From Triops longicaudatus (lineage: Eukaryota; Arthropoda; Branchiopoda; Notostraca; Triopsidae): a DNA stretch of 64,000 bases. The notes under the pieces are model-generated. The model did no database searches. It was not told the origin of the DNA and saw nothing but the letters and a program-made list of their open reading frames with translations. Made by a program: the position numbers and the translations under genes. Shown piece by piece: positions 40,906 to 49,946 of this stretch (position 1 is the first letter of the stretch; each line of letters starts with the position of its first letter). The stretch spans positions 1 to 64,000 of the forward strand of contig JAGQDJ010000125.1 of NCBI GenBank assembly GCA_022885665.1, written 5' to 3'.

Positions 40906-41606
40906 CTAATATTGTGGCTCACATGGCTTAGGTTCTTTGCATAAGTTAATGCAGGGCTCATAACAAGGTGTCTCGCAGGGTGTAATACACGGTTCAAATC
41001 CCTGAGCTTGGGCCTGAGCCTGAGCTTGAGCTTCGGTCATTTGGCGTTCTAAAGCTTGTGCTTGAGTTTGAGTTTGCGTTACTCCATTTAAGGTCTGGGC
41101 TTGAGTTTGCGTTTGAGCTTCGGAACGTTTTATACGTTTAGCGTCGCGACTTTCTCGAACATTCCCAGGCTCTTGTGGCTTCGCAGCCGGCTCAGCTGGC
41201 GCTGGTTCCTCGGGCTTCGCAGCCGGCTCAGCCGGTTTGGCCGGCACTGGCTCTTCGGGCTTCAATTCCTTACAGTCTTTGCCATTCGTACACATGAAAA
41301 ATTTGCCGTCGACCGTGAAAAATGTTGTTGTTACACCACCAATAGTGCTGGAGCTCATTCCTGAAAATGTTGGCTATAGCAGGGGAAAAAATATATATTA
41401 CAACACGGAATAAGCAGACATTTAAATAACACGAACGAATACCGAATAGAAATAAGAGGAAAAGATATAATAGAGATAATGTTCATTTTCGAATCGCCAA
41501 ATGGATTTCTAGTACTTACTGTAGGCGTCGAGAGTACTCGCTCAAGGCATGCCGATGCCAGAAATAAGAGGAATAACGTTTCGGATAGCCTTGAAGCTTG
41601 CGACAT
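40906..41606 (-). CDS. secreted Pro/Glu-, Gln/Ala- and Cys-rich repeat protein
   Basis: Two exons, 41606-41520 and 41373-40906, 184 residues. Exon 1 is a signal peptide (LSETLFLLFLASACLERVLS) ending at GTAAGT. Exon 2 begins after a pyrimidine-rich CTATAG acceptor. The mature protein shows: a short globular start with FFTVDGKFFMCTNGKDC; about 30 residues of PEEP/PAEP/AAKP repeats; a basic spacer (RESRDAKRIKRS); a Gln/Ala/Thr repeat (TQTQAQ, then AQAQAQAQAQ); and a C-terminal Cys-Pro block with ITPCETPCYEPC spacing. Such composition suits an extracellular structural or adhesive protein, but no family is recognised and function is inference only. KRIKRS could be a dibasic processing site. A TATATAAA lies 95 nt upstream of the start. 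An alternative upstream in-frame ATG is at 41618. Confidence 0.75.
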
Positions 41607-43122
41607 GGTCACTATCAAGAATTACTGGCATACAACTTTAAATTCACCACGAAGCAGGTTTCAGATACGGAATGATTTGAAGATTGTGGCAGTCTTTCTA
41701 TTTATATAATACTCTGAAGGCAGTGTCTCTAATTCCTGTCAGGTCAAGAACCTTGACCCTGGATGTTTGGCGCTTTACCCTACGTCATCATAGTACCTTT
41801 GAATAACGAGAACTATCGTTTCTAAGAAGCTGAAATCTCTTCCGCTTTGCTCTCACATGCACTTCTTCAAGGTAAAAGAGATGATGACAGGAACTGGTAA
41901 AGGAAGAGAACACAGAAAATGGGCGCAGCGCAGACGACAAGAAACCATATGGGGTTCTTACGGTTAGTCAATCTTGGGCACTTGAGGTTACGGTGACCAC
42001 GAGTCCAAAAGAATATTTCTCAAGAGAAGCAATAAAGAGAAACATAAGGCAATTCTTTGATTTCAACAAGCCTAGCAACATAATCTCAAATTTACGAAAA
42101 AGTAACACAATAAATACATGTGGGTAACTTATTTCGTTCACATGGAAAATTACATGGAAAATTCCGTCACCCTTTGTAAAATATTTCAAGTGGAGTTTAC
42201 GTTACTAGAAGTCTTTCTTTCAGGATTACTGAAAACATTTTAACTGATCTTGAGTGCAATTAATGGTCAATTAATGCCGTTCATGGTCAGTCTGTTCTGT
42301 CGATTCAGTGCGCTGACAAATACTTACCGTTCGACGCTATGTTTTTTTTTTTAATCTGCGATATAATAAACATGCGATAAACGCCACTTTTTCTTCTCAG
42401 ATACTTTATTTCATTTCGCGTGTAAGTCAGTTGATCCGCCATGGACTCGTACGTCTGGTTGCCGACTATAGACATTGAGACGGCTTTGGCTGATCGTACA
42501 TACGAAATATAACGAAGACAAAAACAACAGTAAGTGGGAAGAGATGTATAATCCAAAACCAACCGTGAATTTTCCATTCTTGAGAAGGAACTTAATAGAA
42601 ATAACACTAAATCTCAGGACTTTTACATGGGCGTTTTACTTGGAGAAAACCAAATGGTTTATAAAAGATTAAAGGAAAAGGATGCTACTATTTGCCACTC
42701 ACGAAGATAGAAGCAAAGTATTTCGCTATGTATTTAAAGACTTTACACGGGTGAATTTTTTAGGTAAAATGCACCACAGAATTAAATGGGAACTACACCA
42801 CCAGCGAAGACTGTAGTAAACACAGTAATTCGGTAGTACATGGGAAACGAGGGGGTATTAACTAAACTTCGATTAATATGTACTTACTTACAGAATTTTG
42901 CAAGATAACGAAAATATTAAGTTGCAAACAAACTTCTTCCGAAAAAACGGGCGGTTCAGAATGTGAACTTATCTACACTATGTGCTGCGAATAGCACTGT
43001 AGCCATCTATCGGTGAAACAGTTAACCCATATTTATTACATGGGTATTTGCTTTGACGAACGCTGTTTGTTTCAGAACGCTGCTTCTCAGAAATTGTCGT
43101 TGGCGACAATTTCAACAAACAG
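41607..43122. other. upstream of secreted repeat gene; no other gene
   Basis: Contains the TATA box for the gene at 40906-41606. The open frame at 42305-42607 on the minus strand lacks motifs. Nothing else supported. Confidence 0.55.
41701..41708 (-). promoter_or_regulatory. TATA box of secreted repeat gene
   Basis: TATATAAA on the minus strand, about 95 nt before the start at 41606, implying a 5' UTR of roughly 65 nt. Confidence 0.55.
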
Positions 43123-44016
43123 CTACATGTTCCGTTTATTCCAACTGGGATTCCGCTTCTCAGCGCTGTGGGCCTTAGGCCTATTATCCACTGGTACAGC
43201 CTCTATTTCGTAACCTATTACGCGATTGAGTACTAAATGTTCTTTGGCGCGTAAGCTAGTTGCCTTTGTCTTCAACTGTCCGATTATGGCATTATATGAT
43301 TTGTCAAAACAGTAACCGCGAGTTGGCAAGCTTTTAAGTGACTGAATCACCTCCGATGATATTGTTTTCTTCGCAGGGTTTATCCATTTATGAAATCTTT
43401 TGAATGAAACTGGGTTTGTAAGGTCCAGCTCCAAAAAGATTTTTAACGTGCATCCGAACTCACATGGCTTCCCGTCCATCGCGGAGATTAATTTCTCTAT
43501 TACTTCAGATTTCACTTTGATGGCGAAACTTTCGATAGAAGGAAATCGGCAAGTTTCTTCAGTTTCAGAATCCGTGGCTTCGTAGTCACCTGATTCATCG
43601 ATTGACGCCAAGGAGAGAGACAGTGTTGGGAAAAGTGACCTGTTTTCCTGAAAAGAGGACTCCGCAATATGGTAGTAATTTCCAAAGCTACTGTGCAGTC
43701 GAGTCACTTCAGCATCCACAGACAGAGCGCTCGGCAGGGTTGTGACCATTTGAACCCCACAGAAAGTATTTGACGATAGGTCCTTTTCGAGCTCGGCTGT
43801 AGGATACTGCGCAACCAGATATTTTGGGGTGCTTGGTATTAACGTGGTGGTCGTATATCTTCTGTCGACTAAAACGTCGGGGAAAACATCCATTTCTTCA
43901 ATTTCGTTCATCAGGACTGTCGGATCCAAGAGTGATTCAATGTCGCGAAGGCAATCGGAATATTCACGAATTTGCTCTTCATTGTTCAGTGCTTCAAGCA
44001 TATCCATGGTATCCAT
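43123..44016 (-). CDS. single-exon protein of unknown family, acidic N-terminus
   Basis: An uninterrupted 297-codon frame starting at ATG 44016 (MDTMDMLEALNNEEQ); an upstream in-frame TTG is not needed. The N-terminal 60 residues are acidic (CLRDIESLLDP, MNEIEEMDVF), the middle is Ser/Thr-rich with an acidic patch (SIDESGDYEATDSETEE) and the C-terminal 120 residues are more ordered and basic (KIFLELDLTNP, FKRFHKWINPAKK, SLRAKEHLVLNRVIGYE). There is no signal peptide or membrane segment, so it is probably nuclear or cytosolic. The acidic-then-basic layout recalls transcription regulators, but I see no DNA-binding domain. It is well beyond chance length for this AT-rich sequence. A retrogene or taxon-restricted gene is possible. 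Confidence 0.6.
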   Translation of the reverse strand: MDTMDMLEALNNEEQIREYSDCLRDIESLLDPTVLMNEIEEMDVFPDVLVDRRYTTTTLIPSTPKYLVAQYPTAELEKDLSSNTFCGVQMVTTLPSALSVDAEVTRLHSSFGNYYHIAESSFQENRSLFPTLSLSLASIDESGDYEATDSETEETCRFPSIESFAIKVKSEVIEKLISAMDGKPCEFGCTLKIFLELDLTNPVSFKRFHKWINPAKKTISSEVIQSLKSLPTRGYCFDKSYNAIIGQLKTKATSLRAKEHLVLNRVIGYEIEAVPVDNRPKAHSAEKRNPSWNKRNM

Positions 44017-47000
44017 AGCCAACTGGGCCTCCGTGAGCCGTTCTACCGTAGTGAGGAACTGTTTTCACGATGCGTCACTCCACATTTCCTTGTCTAATGA
44101 GGTCAAATCCTGGAAAAGGGAGACACGCTTTTTCAAGCTTCTCTTTGCTTTTAACTCGTTTATTCCGAAAGCACAATTCGTTACAAATTTTTCAAAACAC
44201 ATTTCCTAATAGATGTTACTATACGTATTAAGAAGTATTACAAAGAGGCTGAAAAAACTCACAACGAAAACAAGGGAGTAACATCAAATTATGATCTTAA
44301 CACTTGCATGAAAGCAAAACGTTAGTAGTAATCAAATAAACACGCGATAATTGTGCCGAAACTAGGAGATAATTGTATTTTTTCATTGCAGACATTAAAA
44401 GATACATAATTCCAATCAAACAATTTTTATTCACTTTATTCGTTATAATCTGCTATTAGCCCAGTGTTCTGTAACCTGTTTCGCGAGTCACGTTTTGCGC
44501 TTTTGAAAGGCGAAAGGATGTGTATTTTATCATTTGTACACGGACTTTTACTGCATTTAACAGCATCTCTTACTTTCATTGCTTTGGATTATGCCTAACA
44601 GGTACTACTAAGAGCACAATAAATAACACAGCAGGCCAATAAGTGTAAGCGCGCCTCTCGAGCTTGATTACTGACATTCCTACCGAGAGCGAAAGAACAT
44701 AACGCGTGCACAGGCGAGGCTCAAAGAAGCGAAAGCTGAACAATAGACTTTCACGGATTCAAGCTAAGTTTTCGTGTATTTACTAATAGGGTTACCATCC
44801 GTACTTAAATGATAAGGACAGTACTTAAATTTGGTATGCCCCTTATTAAGGGTGTTTGTCCTTAAATATGTACTTAAAATGGGAGTTGCTTCTAAATTTG
44901 TAGACATTTCGTCAGAATAAAAGGATTAAAACATCAATAATACATGCCGGCCGCATGTAGTTTCAAGTTCTGTTTAAAAATGGCTAGCCGTTGGGCATAG
45001 AGGGCCGTGGACAACGACTATAGCCGTCAAAGTCAAACACACGCGTGTGAGAGCAAGTTCCAGGGTGTACTGTATGTGCAGTGGCGGGCGAAGGGGGAGC
45101 CGGGTCTACCTACATAACTGTAACAGCCTCCCGTGTGTGTACGCGGTTGGTGGATGTGTGAGTGCTTGAGCGAGGGAGTGTATGAGCTCCGTTGTGCAAG
45201 AGCTCCGTTACAAAGGTGAAAGATAAAGGCTTATCAAGATAAGGCAAAAGATAGAAGCGCTGTACACTGGCGAACTATCAGTAAAAAAAATGTGGGATCT
45301 GCAACCGAGTTCCTAGTAGGCACATCGCTTCTCATTTTTAAATATTCACTCCAACAAATTCCTTTGTTATGTCTACCATGAGCAAAAACAAGTACAGTGA
45401 CCTTCACCCGTTTACGCGGTCCCTTTCATCGCGGTTTCATTTTTACGCGATCGGAAATTTGGTCACGTCTTGCCAAATATTACACGGAAAGCGGTACTGT
45501 AGCATAAAAATAACAAACATACTACATAAATGAGATATTATGGCTTTCCATTAAAGATGAGGATACATATTTTGCCTTCAAAAAGCGCAATGACGTAGCG
45601 CTATAGGAGATCTGCGAGAATTAACGACCAAACTGAAATCTGACTTAATCTTTTTGCCGGGCTCAGAGAGCCATTTTTCTGTTTATACAACGGACTTCTG
45701 TACAAAACATTCATACGGACAAATTAAATTTGCTGTAGAACACTTCTCAGTCCGGAAAGAAAACAAATGCACCTGGTATAACAAATGCGCGTATATTGCA
45801 TGATTGGTAGTCTAAATTGTGCACTCAATTACAGAAAAATGACAACTGAAATTGTTTTTGCAGTGCTCCAGTATGTACTAAACTCCAATATCAATGCATT
45901 TTAACATATGTTTTGTTTCATTTTAACATATGAATGGGCATAAGAAGAGTCCGATGCAACATTTTCCGAAAACTATGGTGTTTCCTCTTGGAAAAATTGG
46001 GCGTATTATTTTTGAATAGATATTTACAAGCTGTCAGGCGTTCACGTTAGGCAAACTGTTATGAACACAAGTTTTGTGGACAAGCGAAAGCTGTAGAAAA
46101 ATTTACCATGAGCTCAGTTGATGGCTTGATATTGGAAATACGACTGTGCTTCCCCAAAGAGCTCTTTCTAATGTTATTATCACGAAGTCTAAGGAATGAC
46201 TGACAACAGACGCTGAGAGTTCGCGTACCCAACTTGCAATCTTTTTTCTTTGTCGAATTTTAAATCAGGGAATGCCCGTCATGTTGTTGCCAAGGTTATG
46301 TATTACACCAGTTAAGCTTATTAAATTTGCAAGGTACGGTTGAAACTTTACTTGAACACTTTTTCGTACGAGAAAATGGAAATTGGGCAAACACATACAG
46401 TAGGTCTGAAAAAAACGTCGAAACACAAATGGAATCGGTTGAGTGCTTTTCGTGATGTTTCGCCTGAAATTTTAAGATTTCCTGTGTCCTTATTGCAGTG
46501 TTTACCTCTATCAAGAATTTCTATTTGACTTCGTTCACCCTCTATTAGTCTCTGTAACACGACTACCCTACACGGAGGAAGATATATTCCTACGTATTAT
46601 TTTAAGAAAATCCTGGAAGTTGTGTGTAGGCCTATAAGGAGCGTAGTGTGAGTTAATACACTTAGCTCTGTTAATAGCACACCCCATCAGCCTACCTCAT
46701 CAGCCTTCTCCACAAAAGGAAACAACCCTACTTCAAATTATTTAGAAATACCGTAAATCTGATTAACACTCTACTACTTTGTCACCAGTGAAACAATGGA
46801 AACATACCACAGTTTGATCCGTTGTCTATATAATTTGCTGGATTAGGAAAGCTTACACTCGGCTGCAATTATTAACTGCCCTTAAAGAAAAATAAAATCA
46901 TTTGAAGCATACCCAAGCATATCCGTTGATAAGCAATAAGAGAATAGCATTGCAGAAAAAATTTCTTTATTTGCAAATAAAACAATAACTTTCATCACAA

Positions 47001-47107
47001 AATTAAGCTCATTCCACTAGCACCGCTTTGACATTTACTTGAAATATTTCAAAACGAACAATAGGAAGACAATATTTATCTATTCGTATATTTGTGTCTT
47101 CATGCTT
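44017..47107. other. 3.1 kb intergenic with transposon-like debris
   Basis: No gene supported. The part around 44800-44890 has nested short inverted repeats with repeated TACTTAAA. A GC-richer patch at 45079-45170 starts CAGTGGCGGGCGAAGGGGG, resembling an hAT-type terminus. Open frames near 46340-46560 on both strands have no motifs. Confidence 0.5.
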
Positions 47108-47842
47108 TCACAGCTGAGATTCCTTCCCATATCCGTCACGGCTTTTACGCATGTTGTGCTCTTTGTACACTTCATGTAGGACCATTTTTAACTTATTGAT
47201 AGCTGCGATCACTCTTGGATCTTCTGTTACTTCATCAGTCCTACTATTCTCCCTCACGTATTGCACTTCAGCCTCTTCGGAGATGAAGGCAAAAGACGGC
47301 TCGACTTCGATTTCCCGTACCCGACGACTTTCCCTGGCTTCCGGCGTTATGGTTCTTGTTTCCTGCGTCAATTCTTCAGTCGCACCTGCTGGTAGTAAGG
47401 TGCGTACAATCGTGGAAGTCACAATACTCGGAAGACGTTGATTTCGAAACCAGACAAAAAGCGTTGTAGATACTACTTCCGTTACCACCGTTTCAGTCAA
47501 AGTTTGAAGAACATTTTCTGATGAGCTTAACCCCGAAACACTGCTCTTTCCGTCAACTTGAAGCAGTAGCGATTTTATAAACTCGATCACGATTTCTCGG
47601 AATGCATTGGACGAGAGGCATTCTAGGCAAAACAAAAAGTCTTAATAAGAAACACATACACATGAGAGTAATTATGCAAAAACATAAATATACGACAAAA
47701 TACATGTTCACTTTATTGGGATGCGTATTTACTTACCAGTTTTTTTAAGTGATTCTGGATTTTCATCGGAACGAACAGAACATGTTATACAAAATACTGA
47801 AGCGATAAAGCACAGAGTTTTTGAGCTTAGTAGAACAGCCAT
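47108..47842 (-). CDS. secreted protein of unknown family
   Basis: Two exons, 47842-47737 and 47622-47108, 206 residues. Exon 1 is a signal peptide (MAVLLSSKTLCFIASVFC, then ITCSVRSDE) ending at G|GTAAGT. Exon 2 follows a CCTAG acceptor and is in phase. The mature chain has an early helix-like part (AFREIVIEFIKSLLLQV), a Thr/Val-rich stretch (TLTETVVTEVVSTTLFVWF), a Thr/Glu/Arg-rich acidic-basic middle (TQETRTITPEARESRRVREI) and a C-terminal helix (RVIAAINKLKMVLHEVYKEH). Only a few cysteines are present. The two-exon plan with a separate signal-peptide exon matches its neighbour at 40906-41606, though the sequences are not visibly related. Family and function unknown. Confidence 0.65.
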
Positions 47843-48328
47843 CCTTGTCTATTAACAGTCCAATCACCACTGGACATGAACACGATTTTTGCATTCTTTC
47901 AATTTTGTGTAACCCGGGGTAACCTTAGAGGCTATCAAGGTCAAGGCTCATGGTTTGGGAGAGCTTCAGTACGAAAACTGTGGCTTACAACATGCAGAAA
48001 ATAATCTCATTCAGAAATTTAGACGCAAACTCTTCGCTTAAACTTAAAAAAATGTGAAAGTCTACAAGTTTTATTGTCCTCCGTCCTTGGCACAGCTAAA
48101 AATTACAGTTTCAAAAATATTAGCCCTTTATTTTTATAGTAATTAAACATTTCGTATTTAGCACAATAAAATTAATCCTGTTATCTTCCCTTCCCTTGAC
48201 GAAGGATTTGCGCTGGAATGTAAATATTGCACTGGGGACCAAGAGTAAATGATCTCCCTGTATTAAGTCCGTTAAGAACCTAAGGCCATGAGGAACTTCA
48301 TGTTGGAAGATTTACTCTCTACGCACGT
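47843..48328. other. spacer between secreted gene and tRNA cluster
   Basis: About 490 nt containing the 5' flank of the minus-strand secreted-protein gene. No TATA box or other feature identified. Confidence 0.5.
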
Positions 48329-48348
48329 GCCTCCGTGGCGCAATTGGC

Positions 48349-48385
<37 letters not shown>

Positions 48386-48402
48386 GAGCCCACCCGGGGG
48401 CG
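48329..48402 (+). tRNA. tRNA-Asn(GTT), copy 1
   Basis: A 74-nt tRNA without intron: acceptor GCCTCCG pairs with CGGGGGC, anticodon loop CTGTTAA, B box GGTTCGAGCCC, discriminator G. A T-run follows within 4 nt as Pol III terminator. The sequence is nearly the same as insect tRNA-Asn. Confidence 0.97.
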
Positions 48403-48523
48403 GATTTTTTTTTAAATCCCTGTATAATATGAGCTCTACCGTATGGTAATCTAAACTACATTTTAATCAAGAGCTACTAAGCAGGTGTGTCACTACTTTG
48501 AACATTCCGTCAACCATAAACAG

Positions 48524-48543
48524 GCCTCCGTGGCGCAATTGGC

Positions 48544-48580
<37 letters not shown>

Positions 48581-48597
48581 GAGCCCACCCGGGGGCG
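48524..48597 (+). tRNA. tRNA-Asn(GTT), copy 2
   Basis: Identical over all 74 nt to copy 1. Followed by TAATATTTTT, a T-run terminator. Confidence 0.97.
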
Positions 48598-48716
48598 TAA
48601 TATTTTTGGTGCAGTACACCTATTCGTACATATGGTAAGGTGACAACCAAAAAATTTATTCAACTAGGGAGACTCAACTTGCAAATTCCTTCCTGCATTT
48701 CGGGCTCCAAAACCAA

Positions 48717-48736
48717 GCCTCCGTGGCGCAATTGGC

Positions 48737-48773
<37 letters not shown>

Positions 48774-48790
48774 GAGCCCACCCGGGGGCG
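48717..48790 (+). tRNA. tRNA-Asn(GTT), copy 3
   Basis: Identical to the other copies. The 3' flank TAATATTTTTTTG shares its first ten bases with the flank of copy 2, a trace of their duplication. Confidence 0.97.
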
Positions 48791-48932
48791 TAATATTTTT
48801 TTGTTTTCGATGAAAGAAAATCCGTAGTTTGTTCGTCCATCATTCCGTTCTTCATTTGGCATATCTAATAAAATTTTCCATTACCATGAATTTCTCTTAA
48901 TATAATCGAACAACAGATTGCCTCAGGCATCA

Positions 48933-48952
48933 GCCTCCGTGGCGCAATTGGC

Positions 48953-48989
<37 letters not shown>

Positions 48990-49006
48990 GAGCCCACCCG
49001 GGGGCG
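48933..49006 (+). tRNA. tRNA-Asn(GTT), copy 4
   Basis: Identical to the other copies. Terminator is the T-run in CTTTGTTTTTC. Confidence 0.97.
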
Positions 49007-49710
49007 CTTTGTTTTTCAAGATTGTAAAAGTGTCAAACTTTTCTAAACGATTTTCTGTGGCTTTAAAACTGATTGTAATTGGCTAGTAGTTCACTTATTC
49101 TATAACATACTGGTACTTGTTAAGATTTAATTGATTGCAAGTTCTACATGAACTTATCTGTGTGTGACCACGAAAAGGTGCATTCCATGGTCTAGCTACC
49201 TCTTCTAAAAATAAATACTGTTGCTAATACATCTATACTCTAGTAGCGCACATGTCTTCAAACATTTTTAACCCCTTTTACGCGTCTTATTAATGTCCCA
49301 CAATGCATCTTGCACTTCTTACGTACTTGGGTTTCGAATAATTGTGCTTCATATCAACGCGTTTTCGTTCTTTTATAGATTAAATGTACTAATTCAAGCT
49401 TATTCGGTCACAAACATGTCAGATGTCACTGTTAAAGAAGCAACGAATTGTTGTAAACATTTGCGAATTTTTAAAGATTTTTAAGCCCATGTGATACCAT
49501 CAGTGCCATCTTCTGAATTCGTCTGACGGTACTTTCGTATTATTCCGGCATCGAGAGAGTCGAATAGATTTGAAAATAAGTGTATTTTATTTATTTTGAA
49601 TTAAATTAATTTTTAATAAATTTGTAACGAATTGTAAGCAAATTGAGTTTAATTCTTCTAAATTTCTTTAAAATTAAATAATAGCTTCTGAAGGTTCTTA
49701 CTACTAGTTA

Positions 49711-49728
49711 CAGCGTGGCGCCACGCTG
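49711..49728. repeat. 18-bp perfect GC-rich palindrome
   Basis: CAGCGTGGCGCCACGCTG, self-complementary without a loop, about 220 nt upstream of the V-ATPase B start in otherwise AT-rich DNA. A dimeric transcription-factor site is possible. Confidence 0.6.
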
Positions 49729-49811
49729 CAACCTCAGCTCCGTAATGTAATGCATGTCGAGTTGTCCTTCCCTCAGTTTAGACTCTGGGTCTATTAAGTA
49801 AAGGGAGAAAA

Positions 49812-49819
49812 TCACATGA
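49812..49819. promoter_or_regulatory. M-box (MiT/TFE-type) upstream of V-ATPase B
   Basis: TCACATGA, 128 nt before the ATG. Mitf/TFEB factors bind this motif and control V-ATPase and lysosome genes in flies and vertebrates. It sits in an imperfect inverted repeat ATCACATGACAG / GCTGTCACCTGAT whose other arm has a CACCTG E-box. Use in this organism is inference. Confidence 0.45.
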
Positions 49820-49946
49820 CAGTAGCTGTCACCTGATTCTGCAGTGAACGACAGATAGGCCAGTGAAATACCGAAAAGCTGCAGTTGAGATCCCAGTGGT
49901 CTTGAATCTTTGTGTAATTACGTGTACAAGCATACCAACTGGCATC

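Larger units (their letters stand above)
49007..49946. other. V-ATPase B upstream region
   Basis: About 940 nt. The left part is AT-rich with no gene. The right 230 nt is GC-richer and holds an 18-bp palindrome (49711-49728) and an M-box (49812-49819), then the 5' UTR. No TATA box in a convincing place. Confidence 0.6.

Noticed and set aside
44028..44045. tRNA-Asn-like start GCCTCCGTGAGCCG
   Set aside because: Only about ten bases match the tRNA 5' end and nothing downstream folds as a tRNA.
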